NCBI RefSeq assembly: GCF_009695745.1
Contig: NZ_VUNH01000001.1
Location: forward strand, 338,229-402,228
From: Pyramidobacter porci
GTDB lineage: Bacteria; Synergistota; Synergistia; Synergistales; Dethiosulfovibrionaceae
Length of the DNA: 64,000 bases
Reading direction: 5' to 3'
Part shown: piece by piece, positions 34,329 to 43,321 of the stretch
How the letters are laid out: each line of letters opens with the position of its first letter
How positions within the stretch are numbered: the stretch's first letter is position 1
The notes under the pieces: model-generated
Seen by the model: the letters and a program-made list of their open reading frames with translations, nothing else
Databases searched by the model: none
Told to the model about the DNA's origin: nothing
Position numbers and translations under genes: made by a program

Positions 34329-35666
34329 TCATTCTATCGAAAAGACCGCGCTCTTCGCGTCGGCTTCGATGTCTTCGAGCGTTTTCAGGTACGTGGCGTA
34401 ATCTGCGCTGCCGCACAGCGCCAGAGCGTAATTCTTTCCTTCTTCCACACCCGGCTGGTCGAAGGGATCGACGCCGAGCGCCAGGCCGACCAGTGCCGTC
34501 ACCGTTTCGAGCAGGAAGATCAGGCCGCCCAGGCAGAACTCGTCCGCCCGCTCCAGCTCGATCTCGCACAGCGGCAGGCCGCGGCGCTTCAAAGAAGCGA
34601 CGACGCCGCGGCGTTCGCAGTCCAAGACGCGCTCCTGCGGCGTGCCGTCGAGATAGCGAGCCTCGTCGAAAAGCTTCTCCGCCGGGATCGCCAGGCGCAA
34701 TTTCGCGCCGGGCTTCTCGCTGAGGAAGAAAAAGAACTTGTCGTCGGGGCCCGAGGTGTAAAGCTGCAACTGCGAGTGCTGGTCGACGGAGCCCAGCGCC
34801 GCCTGCGGCGTCAGGCCAAGGCCGTTCTTGCCGAGGCTTTCGCCCCAGAGCTGCGCGAACCACTCGCTCACCGACTTGAGCCGGTCGCCGTAGGACCAGA
34901 ACACCGTCACGTTGCGGCCGGCCGCTTCGCCGCGCAGCACTTCCCGGGCGATCGCCGTCGCCGCGCTGCCGGCCGTGTCTCCCAACAGCGCTTTCTTCAT
35001 CGCCGCCGCGCCGGCCAGCAGCCGTTCCGCGTCGATGCCCAGCGCGCCGGCGGCCGCCAGCCCGCAGGCGGAAAGCACCGAATAGCGCCCGCCCGTGTCC
35101 GCGGGGAAGTCGAGACGGCGCGTTTTTTTCTCGGCCGCATAGGCGTGAAGGAATCCTTTCGCCGGGTCCGTCACGGCAAAAATATGCTTCTCGACGTCCG
35201 CGCCAAGTGCCGCCGACAGCTTCTCCCTGAAAAACAGGAAGTTGCTCAGCGTCTCCAGCGTACGGCCGGACTTGCTGACGACCAGCAGCGCCGCGCGCCG
35301 CGGCTCGAGCTGCGCCCAGATCGCCTCGTTGCTGCGGGCGTCGGCGTTGTCGGCGACAAAAAGCTGCGGCTGACCGCTTTTTCCGGAAAACGGATAGAGC
35401 GGATCGCAAAAAGCGTTCATCAGCATCTGCGTGCCCAGCGCCGAGCCGCCGATGCCGATCAGCACGATCTGCTCGAATCGCGCCAGCTCGCGCGCCATTG
35501 CCTTCAGCGCGGCAATATCCCGCTCGGGCAGGTTCATCCAGCCGTAACCGTTTTTCTCCTGGCGGGCACCGTCAAGGAGCGTTTTCCATGCGGTCTCGAG
35601 CGCGATCCCGACGTCCGGCAGATCGTTTCCGACCTTCCGTGCCTCGGTAAGACGAATTTTCAGCAT
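34329..35666 (-). CDS. pgi: Glucose-6-phosphate isomerase
   Basis: Pgi interconverts glucose-6-phosphate and fructose-6-phosphate. The 445 aa protein is of the short bacterial type. Substrate-binding signatures: LIGIGGSALGTQML near residue 70, VVSKSGRTLETL near 128, the VDQHSQLQLYTSGPDDK segment near 293, and the C-terminal GVDPFDQPGVEEGKNYA with the catalytic Lys near 413. GGAGG lies 12 bases upstream. It is flanked by a terminator and a divergent promoter region. Confidence 0.96.
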   Translation of the reverse strand: MLKIRLTEARKVGNDLPDVGIALETAWKTLLDGARQEKNGYGWMNLPERDIAALKAMARELARFEQIVLIGIGGSALGTQMLMNAFCDPLYPFSGKSGQPQLFVADNADARSNEAIWAQLEPRRAALLVVSKSGRTLETLSNFLFFREKLSAALGADVEKHIFAVTDPAKGFLHAYAAEKKTRRLDFPADTGGRYSVLSACGLAAAGALGIDAERLLAGAAAMKKALLGDTAGSAATAIAREVLRGEAAGRNVTVFWSYGDRLKSVSEWFAQLWGESLGKNGLGLTPQAALGSVDQHSQLQLYTSGPDDKFFFFLSEKPGAKLRLAIPAEKLFDEARYLDGTPQERVLDCERRGVVASLKRRGLPLCEIELERADEFCLGGLIFLLETVTALVGLALGVDPFDQPGVEEGKNYALALCGSADYATYLKTLEDIEADAKSAVFSIE

Positions 35667-35980
35667 GACTCTGTCCTTCCTCCCTCTTGAATGTATGGTA
35701 CCGCTTCGCCGCCATCGAGACGTTAAAAAGATGTCTCTTTTTTCTCACAAAACGCGACACTTCTGATCTTTTGCTGTGTTTTTTAGCATAATGAGGAATT
35801 GTATTTCGCTTTCGCCCCGCTTGTAAAACGTAACTGCCGTTGTATAATCTTTCACAAGGGAATAACTGTTTCAGGTCTGACACGGAGGACGTACATTTAT
35901 TTTACACATTCCGGCCTGTTTCAGCTATAGGGAAATTCCTGAAGCCATCTTGAATATTTATATCGATAGGGGGACATTAC
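35667..35980. other. Divergent control region between pgi and nfnA
   Basis: No gene is seen. It contains the nfn promoter (35821-35848). For pgi, TTGTGA (35743-35738) and TTTAAC 17 bp on are a weak candidate on the minus strand. The nfn leader of about 125 nt has no recognised riboswitch. Confidence 0.55.
35821..35848 (+). promoter_or_regulatory. Promoter of nfnAB
   Basis: TTGTAA (35821-35826) and TATAAT (35843-35848) are separated by 16 bp. Confidence 0.75.
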
Positions 35981-36814
35981 ATGTTCAAGATTCTTTCCAA
36001 GAGCGCTTTTGCGGCCAACGAATTCGACATCTGGATCGACGCGCCGCAGATCGCTCGCAACGGACACGCCGGACAGTTCTGCGTCCTGCGTGTGGACGAG
36101 ACGGGGGAACGCATTCCTCTGACCGTCGCCGAGTATGACCGCGAAGGCGGCCGCATCCGCATGATCTTCCAGACCGTCGGCAAAACCACCACGGCGCTTG
36201 GCAAGCTCAACGAAGGCGACTGCATCCACGACATTCTCGGGCCTCTGGGGACTCCCAGCGAGGTCAAGAAGTACGGCACGGTTCTCATGATCGGCGGCGG
36301 CGTCGGCATCGCGGCGCTGTTCCCCATCATCAAGGCTCTCAAGGAAGCCGGCAACAAAGTCATCACCATCCTCGGCGGACGCACCAAGGACCTCGTCATC
36401 ATGATGGACGAGTGCGCCAAATACTCCGACGAACTGATCGTCACCACCGACGACGGCTCGTACGGCGTCAAGGGCGTCGTCACCACGGCCATGGACATGC
36501 TCGCTCAGCGCGGCGAAAAGATCGACTACTGCTGGGCCATCGGGCCTTCCATCATGATGAAGTTCGCCTCGCTGAAGGCGAAGGAACTGCAGATCCCCTG
36601 CTGGGTCTCGCTCAATCCCATCATGATCGACGGCACGGGCATGTGCGGCTGCTGCCGCGTCACCGTCAACGACAAGATCCGTTTCGCCTGCGTCGACGGT
36701 CCCGAGTTCGACGGCTGGGGCGTAAACTGGAACGAGTTCATGACCCGTCTGCGCCAGTACAAGGATGAAGAGAAGATCTCTCTCGACAAGTACAAAAGCG
36801 AGGTTGGTGAATAA
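35981..36814 (+). CDS. NADH-dependent reduced ferredoxin:NADP+ oxidoreductase subunit A (NfnA-like)
   Basis: The 277 aa subunit has an FAD-binding N-domain (EFDIWIDAPQIARNGHAGQFCVL), an NAD-binding domain with LMIGGGVGIAALFPIIKAL near residue 107, and a C-terminal 2Fe-2S site (DGTGMCGCCRVTV ... FACVDGPEF). With the next gene it forms the NfnAB flavin-bifurcating complex, which couples NADH and reduced ferredoxin to NADPH production. The same fold serves as DHODH electron-transfer subunit (PyrK); the gene partner decides for Nfn. GGGGG lies seven bases upstream. Confidence 0.88.
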   Translation: MFKILSKSAFAANEFDIWIDAPQIARNGHAGQFCVLRVDETGERIPLTVAEYDREGGRIRMIFQTVGKTTTALGKLNEGDCIHDILGPLGTPSEVKKYGTVLMIGGGVGIAALFPIIKALKEAGNKVITILGGRTKDLVIMMDECAKYSDELIVTTDDGSYGVKGVVTTAMDMLAQRGEKIDYCWAIGPSIMMKFASLKAKELQIPCWVSLNPIMIDGTGMCGCCRVTVNDKIRFACVDGPEFDGWGVNWNEFMTRLRQYKDEEKISLDKYKSEVGE

Positions 36815-36815
36815 C

Positions 36816-38258
36816 ATGGCCATTTCTCCGAAAAAGACCCCTATTTCCGAGCAGGATCCCAAAGTCCGCGCCCATAACTTCAAAGAAGTCTGCCTCGGCT
36901 ACACCCCCGAAGAAGCGATGCAGGAAGCCGCCCGTTGCCTGCACTGCAAAAACGCCCCCTGTATCAAGGGCTGCCCCGTCGCCATCCATATTCCCGATTT
37001 CATCGCCGCGATCAAGGACGGCGATTTCGAGAAATCGTTCGACATCCTCAGCCAGTCCACCGCCCTGCCCGCCGTCTGCGGCCGCGTCTGCCCCCAGGAA
37101 AAACAGTGCGAGGGCGTCTGCACCGTGGGGCGCATGAAGGACCGCGCCACGGGCATGAACAACGAGCCCGTCGCCATCGGCAAGCTGGAGCGCTTCGCCG
37201 CCGACTGGAAAGCGGCGCAGCCGGCCGTCAAGCCCGCCCCCGTTCCCTATAACGGCAAGGGCAAAGTGGCCGTCATCGGTTCCGGTCCCTCCAGCCTCAC
37301 CGTGGCCGGCGATCTGGCCAAGCTGGGCTACAAGGTCACCATTTTCGAGGCCCTGCACCTGCCCGGCGGCGTTCTGATGTACGGCATCCCCGAGTTCCGT
37401 CTGCCCAAGGCGATCGTGCAGCACGAGATCGACAACATCCGGGCGCTCGGCGTCGACGTCGAAGTCAACGTCGTCGCCAGCCGCACCGTCACCGTCGCAG
37501 AAATCCAGAAGAACTTCGACGCCGTCTACATCGCCACCGGCGCCGGTACGCCCAAGTTCGCCGGCACGCCCGGCACCAACCTGAACGGCGTCTTCTCCGC
37601 CAGCGAATACCTGACCCGCATCAACCTGATGCACGGCTACGAGTTCCCCGCCTACGACACGCCCGCCAAGAGCTCCAAACACGTGGCCGTCATCGGCGGC
37701 GGCAACGTCGCCATGGACGCCGCCCGCTCGGCCCTGCGCCTTGGCGCCGAAAGCGTCACCGTGCTCTACCGCCGTTCCGTGGACGAGCTGCCCGCCCGTA
37801 TCGAAGAGTATCACCACGCCGTCGAAGAGGGCGTCAAGTTCGAGTTCCTGACCGCGCCGACGGAGTATATCGCCTACAGCGGCGACGACAAGAACGAGAT
37901 GGGCAAGCTGGTCGGCGTCAAGTGCCAGCGCATGGAGCTGGGCGAACCCGACGCTTCCGGCCGCAGAAGCCCCAGGCCGATCGAAGGCAGCGAGTTCACG
38001 CTCGCGATCGACACCGTCATCGAGGCCATCGGACAGAGCTCCAACAAGGTCCTGCTGAACGCCTGGCCCGAGCTGAAGACGAACAAGCGCGGCTACATCG
38101 AGGCCAACGAAGAAACCGGCGGCGCCACCTCCATCGAAGGCGTCTACGCCGGCGGCGACATCGTCACCGGCGCGGCCACCGTCATCCTCGCCATGGGCGC
38201 CGGCAAAACGGCCGCCAAGGCGATCGACGAGTACCTGACCGCCAGGGCCGCCAAGTAG
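36816..38258 (+). CDS. NfnB / glutamate synthase small-subunit-type flavoprotein
   Basis: The 480 aa subunit carries Cys-rich 4Fe-4S ligands (EAARCLHCKNAPCIKGCPV near residue 40 and AVCGRVCPQEKQCEGVC near 88), an FAD-binding GSGPSSLTVAGDLAKLGYKV near 157 and an NADPH-binding GGGNVAMDAARSALRLG near 297, ending with the GGDIVTGAATVILAMGAGK flavin motif. This is the large NfnAB subunit; it is also homologous to GltD, but no glutamate synthase large subunit is near. It starts 1 bp after nfnA stops. Confidence 0.9.
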   Translation: MAISPKKTPISEQDPKVRAHNFKEVCLGYTPEEAMQEAARCLHCKNAPCIKGCPVAIHIPDFIAAIKDGDFEKSFDILSQSTALPAVCGRVCPQEKQCEGVCTVGRMKDRATGMNNEPVAIGKLERFAADWKAAQPAVKPAPVPYNGKGKVAVIGSGPSSLTVAGDLAKLGYKVTIFEALHLPGGVLMYGIPEFRLPKAIVQHEIDNIRALGVDVEVNVVASRTVTVAEIQKNFDAVYIATGAGTPKFAGTPGTNLNGVFSASEYLTRINLMHGYEFPAYDTPAKSSKHVAVIGGGNVAMDAARSALRLGAESVTVLYRRSVDELPARIEEYHHAVEEGVKFEFLTAPTEYIAYSGDDKNEMGKLVGVKCQRMELGEPDASGRRSPRPIEGSEFTLAIDTVIEAIGQSSNKVLLNAWPELKTNKRGYIEANEETGGATSIEGVYAGGDIVTGAATVILAMGAGKTAAKAIDEYLTARAAK

Positions 38259-38330
38259 TCCTTTCCCGTCCCTCGCAGCGAGAGCGCTTTCCGCGCCCTC
38301 GCTGTTTTTCTTCGCAAAGGAGGCGACTCG

Positions 38331-38579
38331 ATGAGCTGCTGCGGCAAAACCGGCTACAACGCCAACGGCGATCTGAAAGACTGGAAGATTTTCAGAACGG
38401 AAACGCTGAAACTCGCGCAGACAAAAAACGATCCCGATTTTACGGAATACGTCGACGGCGTCAGCGACAAAGCCTGGGCGCATATCCTCGAAGAGAACTT
38501 CTTCACCCCCAAAAAGGCGATGGAACGCCTGTGGGGATTTTACCGCACCGACATTCTGCCCTACCGGGATCAAAAATAA
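38331..38579 (+). CDS. Small conserved hypothetical protein downstream of nfnAB
   Basis: The 82 aa protein begins MSCCGKTGYNANGDLKDWK and ends YRTDILPYRDQK. It has a Cys-Cys pair near the start and three Trp; no known domain. AAAGGAGG gives a strong ribosome site. It is 72 bp behind nfnB with the terminator after it, so it belongs to the nfn transcript; a role in that complex is only a guess. Confidence 0.75.
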   Translation: MSCCGKTGYNANGDLKDWKIFRTETLKLAQTKNDPDFTEYVDGVSDKAWAHILEENFFTPKKAMERLWGFYRTDILPYRDQK

Positions 38580-38632
38580 GCGCCGCGGCGAATAGCCAGA
38601 TTCGCGGCGTTCATTGAAAATCCGCGTCAAAC

Positions 38633-38692
38633 AAAAAGGGATTTCCGAAAATTCGGCCCCGTGAGGGTCATTGTTTCGGAAATCCCTTTTTT
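38633..38692 (+). terminator. Terminator of the nfn operon
   Basis: AAAAAGGGATTTCCGAAA and TTTCGGAAATCCCTTTTTT form an 18 bp perfect stem around a 23 nt loop, T-run included. It can serve the convergent glycosyltransferase gene too. Confidence 0.9.
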
Positions 38693-38812
38693 CACAAACA
38701 GGAGCGCAGGAGGCACGCCACGCATAAAGGGCGGTCACGCCCGCGCCGGCAAAAAAACTTCATGACGTCGTTCCGCTTCCCCGCCAAACGCTCTCCCTCC
38801 GCAGACGGGCGA

Positions 38813-41800
38813 TTATTTTTTCAGTCCCAAATGCTTCAGCGCCCGGCGCAGGGTGTACGCAAATCCGTGCTCGCGCCAGCAACGAACGCCGCCGCGCGCT
38901 TTGCGGGGCGCCCAGGTGAGGACGCGCCAAAGGCGGAAGGACACGCTGCGCTGGAGATCATGCATCACTTTTTCTTTCGTCCGCAACTGGTTTCGAACCG
39001 CCTTCAACTCACGATCGGCTGCCTGACGCCGCGACGCTTCCTGCACAGCGAGACTCCGGTCTTTTTCAAGCTTCGCGCAGCGCGCGTTCACGTTCCGAAG
39101 CTGGAGTTCAAGCTCGTCCAAACGGCGGCAGAGCGCGAACAGATACTCGCTTTCATTTTCGTACTGCAGCAGGCGCGTCACGTAACCCAGATTCGAAGGA
39201 TTGTAAAAATAGCCGCGATCGCGCCGGTCAAGCTCCATCATTTCATCGGCCTGCGGTTTTACCTCGCGCAGGATCCTGAACACGCTGGCAAGCGTGCCGA
39301 CCATGCGCAGATTGTAAGCGCAGCGATCCAGCGTGCTGTTGACGAAGCTCTGTTTCACCTGCGGCCAGCATCCCGCCGCGACCAGATTTCGCTTCCACAG
39401 TTTCGTCGCCTCCCAAAAGGCCAGCGGCGATTCGTCCTTGGTGTGTTCGAGGCTGCGCGGATTGTTGACGCGGCGCCGGTACCCGGGCGCGTCGCACACG
39501 GCAATCCGCGAGGCTTCGCACAGCGCCGTATTGATAAAGACGACATCCTCGGCTCTCGGCAGCGCCGGAAAGCGCAGCTGCCGCGCGTCGAGAAAATCGC
39601 GGCGGAACATTTTGCCGCCCGGACCTCCGCCGCAAAAATTGAAAATATACTGCGGCACGTCGCGCCGGCAAAACACGGACAGGTCGCGCGGCAACAGTTC
39701 CAAGCGCAGCGAATGCGGCTCGCCCGTGGCGGCCGCGCCGCCCTGCCAGCGAAGCGTTCGGCCGACGACGACGTCCGCCTGCGCGGCGCGGGCCTGGTCG
39801 GTCATCTTCAGCAGATAATCGGCGTTGAGCGCGTCGTCGGCGTCAAGGAACGTCACATATTCGCCCCGCGCCGCGTCCAGCGCCAGGTTGCGCGCCACGC
39901 CGGCGCCGGCGCGTTCCTGCGTCATCACGGCGATCCGTCCGTCGCGCGCAGCGTATTCGCGCAGGATATCGGGCGTGTCGTCCGTCGAACCGTCGTCGAC
40001 GCACAGCAGCTCGAACGAAGTCAGCGACTGTCTCAGCACGCTTTCCACCGCTTCGCACAGATACCTCTGCGCGTTGTAAACGGGCATGACGACCGTGACA
40101 GCGGGGCGCTCCTCCGCAGCGCTGCCGCGCCGTTCCTCAAAGCGCGGCGGCAGGCACAGATTTTTCAGCGTCCAAAAATAATCCTTGTACGCAAACGCCG
40201 CGATGAAATCCTCGCCGACGTCGTCTGCGTCGAAGCTCCAGACAAACTCTTTGATGCGTTCGTGAAGGGCGTAAACGTTTTTTCCCCGTTCCAGCCGACG
40301 GAAATATTCTTCAAAAAAGCAATTGAGTTCCCGCCGGCAAACCAGTCGCGCCGTTGCCTGCGGCAGCGTGGCCGCCGCCTCGCGGACCGAAGCATACGAA
40401 ACAATCCGCTGTTCGAAGGACGGCGATTCCGCTTCGGCGGCACAGCGCTCGGCAACGGGAATGTCGGTGATCATCAGGCGCTGCGCCGCAGTCAGACAAC
40501 TCACGGAGAAGCTGCGTTCGCCGCCGTCCGGCAGCGGCGAAAACGCGAGGCCGCTTTGGCGCATGAACTCGGTTCGGTACAGCCCGTAAACGGAGGCGCC
40601 CATCTCGAGCAGCTCGCGCGGCGCTTCGGCGAAGGCAGTGACCGTCCACAGTTTCGGGCAGTCGCGGTGGTTCCACAACGCCGGCAGCTCTGTTTCGCCG
40701 CTGCGCGCGTCCTTCAGACGCACGGCCCCTTTGACAAAATCCAACTTGTTTTTCACAGCCGTATCGTACAGCCGCCGCAGACTGTCGGGAAGCAGTCTGT
40801 CGCCGGCGTCGAGAAAGATCGCGTACTCGCCCGCGGCCGCATCGACGCCCGCGTCACGAGCGGCTCCCGCCGACAGATTCTTCGGCGTCACGATCCTGAG
40901 ACGCTCGCAGTGTTCGACACATTCTCGCAGGGCCGACGACGAAGCGCCGCCCTCGGCGCAGATAATCTCACATTCAACCAGCGATTGGCTGAGTACGCTG
41001 TCGAGAGTCCGGCGCAGCCCGTTTTCTTCGCCGCGGACAGAAATGATCACGGAGACCTTCACCGCCCCCGGAGGCAGCGCCTTGTTGGCGAGAAAAAGCC
41101 TGAAACGCAAGCGTTCCTCTATCAGCAATTGCTCAACCGGTGCCCGTTCCTGCGGCGACAGCGTCGAGAATCGTTTGGCGCCGGTACGCTGAATCGACGC
41201 GACGATATTGCGCGCGGCTTTGGCGGCGCTTTCCGCAAGAGCCCGTTGCGAAAGCAGCTTGAGCATTTCTTCCCAGACGACAAAGCAAGACCAGACGTCG
41301 GCAAATTTCACCGGGCTGGTCATGATGGAATTTTTGCGGATACGGTGCAGATAAAGGATCTGCGGCAGGTGAGCGGCGCGCTTCGCTTCCAACATCGCCA
41401 TAAAGGAAAAGAGCTCGTCCTCGTGGACGATACCCTCGTAAAAGCGAATGCCGCCGCTCCGCAGGAAATCCCGCCTGATCATCTGCATCCACACGACGGG
41501 CACGTAGTCGCCGTTGGCGCGCATCGCGCCAAGCAGCTCTTCGCCGACGACGACGGCCGGGTACTCGCGGACGCGGCGGTAGTATCCGCGCGTGCGCTCG
41601 ACCTCGGCTTCATAGGCAGGTTCGTCGGCAAAACACTCCGCGTTGAAATAAAGGATGTCGAGCCGGCCGTCCTCCATGCGCTCATACAGCGCCCGCAGCG
41701 CCTCGGGCTTGAGAACGTCGTCGCCGTCCATGAAGAAGACGTACGGAGCGCGGGCGGCGTCGAGCCCGCGGTTGCGCGCCGCCGACAGGCCGGCGTTTCC

Positions 41801-42055
41801 CTGCGACAGCACCGAAATGCGCGGATCCTCGGCGGCCCAGCGCATCAGCACGTCCAGCGAAGCGTCGGTGGAGCCGTCGTTGACGCAGATCACTTCCAGC
41901 GGCGTCAACGACTGACGCAGAACGCTTCGCAGCATGTCTTCGAGGTATCCTTCCACATTGTACACGGGGACAATGACGCTGACGAGCGGCTGTTCGGCCT
42001 GATTCTGTTTCATGACGACGCAGGAAGATTTTTGCTTATCCATAAGCTGTTTCAT
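38813..42055 (-). CDS. Large glycosyltransferase with three GT2-type domains
   Basis: The 1,080 aa protein has three GT-A domains. Domain 1 (about 24-300) has SVIVPVYNVEGYL, CVNDGSTDAS and FFMDGDDVL. Domain 2 (about 330-600) is degenerate: SVIISVRGEENGL, ICAEGGASSS, LDAGDRLL, so the DGS and the last DxD Asp are changed. Domain 3 (about 672-930) has TVVMPVYNAQRYL, CVDDGSTDDT and FLDADDAL. A coiled coil (RRLDELELQLRNVNARCAKLE) and a basic tail end it. It probably adds sugars to a surface glycan. GAGG eight bases upstream supports ATG 42055. No other glycan genes adjoin. Confidence 0.88.
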   Translation of the reverse strand: MKQLMDKQKSSCVVMKQNQAEQPLVSVIVPVYNVEGYLEDMLRSVLRQSLTPLEVICVNDGSTDASLDVLMRWAAEDPRISVLSQGNAGLSAARNRGLDAARAPYVFFMDGDDVLKPEALRALYERMEDGRLDILYFNAECFADEPAYEAEVERTRGYYRRVREYPAVVVGEELLGAMRANGDYVPVVWMQMIRRDFLRSGGIRFYEGIVHEDELFSFMAMLEAKRAAHLPQILYLHRIRKNSIMTSPVKFADVWSCFVVWEEMLKLLSQRALAESAAKAARNIVASIQRTGAKRFSTLSPQERAPVEQLLIEERLRFRLFLANKALPPGAVKVSVIISVRGEENGLRRTLDSVLSQSLVECEIICAEGGASSSALRECVEHCERLRIVTPKNLSAGAARDAGVDAAAGEYAIFLDAGDRLLPDSLRRLYDTAVKNKLDFVKGAVRLKDARSGETELPALWNHRDCPKLWTVTAFAEAPRELLEMGASVYGLYRTEFMRQSGLAFSPLPDGGERSFSVSCLTAAQRLMITDIPVAERCAAEAESPSFEQRIVSYASVREAAATLPQATARLVCRRELNCFFEEYFRRLERGKNVYALHERIKEFVWSFDADDVGEDFIAAFAYKDYFWTLKNLCLPPRFEERRGSAAEERPAVTVVMPVYNAQRYLCEAVESVLRQSLTSFELLCVDDGSTDDTPDILREYAARDGRIAVMTQERAGAGVARNLALDAARGEYVTFLDADDALNADYLLKMTDQARAAQADVVVGRTLRWQGGAAATGEPHSLRLELLPRDLSVFCRRDVPQYIFNFCGGGPGGKMFRRDFLDARQLRFPALPRAEDVVFINTALCEASRIAVCDAPGYRRRVNNPRSLEHTKDESPLAFWEATKLWKRNLVAAGCWPQVKQSFVNSTLDRCAYNLRMVGTLASVFRILREVKPQADEMMELDRRDRGYFYNPSNLGYVTRLLQYENESEYLFALCRRLDELELQLRNVNARCAKLEKDRSLAVQEASRRQAADRELKAVRNQLRTKEKVMHDLQRSVSFRLWRVLTWAPRKARGGVRCWREHGFAYTLRRALKHLGLKK

Positions 42056-42088
42056 CGCCACGACCTCTCCGTCAAAGAATGAAAAGAC

Positions 42089-42144
42089 GCCGCCGAAAGA
42101 GCGAGTACGGCTGCATCAAGCGCCGTACTCGCTCTTTCGGCGGC
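42089..42144. repeat. Perfect 22 bp inverted repeat upstream of the glycosyltransferase gene
   Basis: Arms 42089-42110 and 42123-42144 are exact reverse complements with a 12 nt loop. It lies 33 bp before the glycosyltransferase start codon, in its leader or promoter. No T-run follows, so simple termination is unlikely; attenuation, an operator or an IS-derived hairpin are options. Confidence 0.8.
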
Positions 42145-42219
42145 ACGGCAACCTTGGAAGCAAAAATACATTATAAAAGTAATAATAACACAGTTCTCAA
42201 CATTACGTCAACGCTACGC

Positions 42220-42811
42220 TGTTTTTTATCGTTGTTTAGCGATAAAGTCACCCATAACAGTTCAAAGAAAATGCCGCTCTCTATCACGGGCGAATTCCTC
42301 AGAAGTTCTACCAGTACACCGTCATCGACGAGGCTTCCCGAGAGCGCTTCATTTACCCTTACATGGAACAGAGCAGCTACTCTAGCTGCGATTTCCTCAA
42401 GCGTGCCATTGCTTACTTCAAGTACGGGCCTCAGGTTCTCCAGACGGACAATGGCGCCGAGTTCTGCCACTTTAACCACTTTAAGAAGACGGACCGTATT
42501 CATCCGCTGGATGTCCTCTGTCATAAGCCGGGCGTCGAGCACAAGCGGATCCGTCCCCGTACACCCAGGCATAACGGAAAGGTCGAGAGGAGTCACTGTA
42601 ACGACCAGGAGCGTTTCTATAACTTCATGAGCTTTTACTCTTATCTTGACCTGCAGACCCAGACGAAGCGCTACCTTCGCAGGTCCAACAACATCCCGAT
42701 GGCAGCGTTGGGGTGGCGGTCTCCTCTCCAGATGCGGCAGCATTTCAGCGAGTCCACACAGCCGTGAACGATTTATACTATTTCTTGATAAAAAAACTGA
42801 CATAGTTTACA
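42220..42811 (+). mobile_element. Deleted IS481-family element
   Basis: The left end TGTTTTTTATCGTTG...GATAAAGTCACCCATAAC closely matches the IS end at 63859 (most of the first 60 bases). Transposase C-terminal coding follows almost directly, so an internal deletion removed the first half of the gene. The right boundary is placed at ACA 42811 by analogy (TG...CA ends) and is uncertain. Confidence 0.75.
42285..42767 (+). pseudogene. IS481-type transposase remnant (C-terminal integrase core)
   Basis: The frame gives KFYQYTVIDEASRERFIYPY, then VLQTDNGAEFCHF with the second catalytic Asp, and RPRTPRHNGKVERSH with the catalytic Glu, ending in a stop at 42767. The helix-turn-helix and first Asp region are missing; the remaining frame is open back to about 42273 (ATGCCGCTC). 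It is a non-functional deletion derivative. Confidence 0.85.
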
Positions 42812-43012
42812 GGGCGCTGCGAGAGAGTTCAGTCGTTCAGAACTATATCGACTGCTACGCAGTCTGCGCAGCTCGCTTTGTGAATCTCCCTCGCAGCCCC
42901 CTTTCGTTCGGCCTTTTAATTAAGAAATACTATAAGAGCGGGACTTTCGCCGGATCGGCTGAAAGTCCCGCTCTTGCTATCGATCCCCGTATACATTGAT
43001 TTGTTTCATCGT
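42812..43012. other. Non-coding stretch with inverted repeats
   Basis: No gene is seen. A perfect 15 bp hairpin lies at 42934-42975 (AAGAGCGGGACTTTC / GAAAGTCCCGCTCTT, 12 nt loop), a likely terminator for the minus-strand genes ending at 43013. GCTGCGAGAGAG (42816) and CTCCCTCGCAGC (42886) also face each other and may be a decayed element end. Confidence 0.55.
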
Positions 43013-43285
43013 TCATTTCCAACCATTTTTAGGCTCTTGGCGTTCATTTCCGGTCTCGTTCTTACGCATGACCAACGCAGCAAAATCCTTCATAAAGTAC
43101 CCCGGTCCCCTGTATTCCGGGGCAATTTTCTTAAAGAAGCAGGTCGGGATCTCGCTCAGCGCAAGATTCTTGGCGATACACGGCTCGCCCCCTCTATTGT
43201 GGTTGTTAGGATGGTTCGGACATTTCACGTCCGTACACGTGCAGAACAGAACCCGATTTTGCGTTTTCTCGTTCCCGTCAATCAT
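43013..43285 (-). CDS. Small Cys-rich protein (DUF6485-like)
   Basis: The 90 aa protein has a compact Cys/His pattern: FCTCTDVKCPNHPNNHNRGGEPCIAKN then EIPTCFF, which suggests a zinc- or metal-binding fold. It resembles the small bacterial DUF6485 proteins, whose function is unknown. The C-terminal half (PEYRGPGYFMKDFAALVM) looks like a helix. GGGGA lies ahead of the ATG. It follows the NTF2-like gene by 36 bp. Confidence 0.7.
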   Translation of the reverse strand: MIDGNEKTQNRVLFCTCTDVKCPNHPNNHNRGGEPCIAKNLALSEIPTCFFKKIAPEYRGPGYFMKDFAALVMRKNETGNERQEPKNGWK

Positions 43286-43321
43286 ATGCTCGTCCCCATT
43301 GCGTTCAGGACGTGCGGCCAG

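Noticed and set aside
38762..42082. Open frame of 1,106 codons on the plus strand opposite the glycosyltransferase gene
   Set aside because: It is the antisense of a gene with clear glycosyltransferase motifs; high-GC third positions keep the opposite frame open. Its translation has no recognisable domain.
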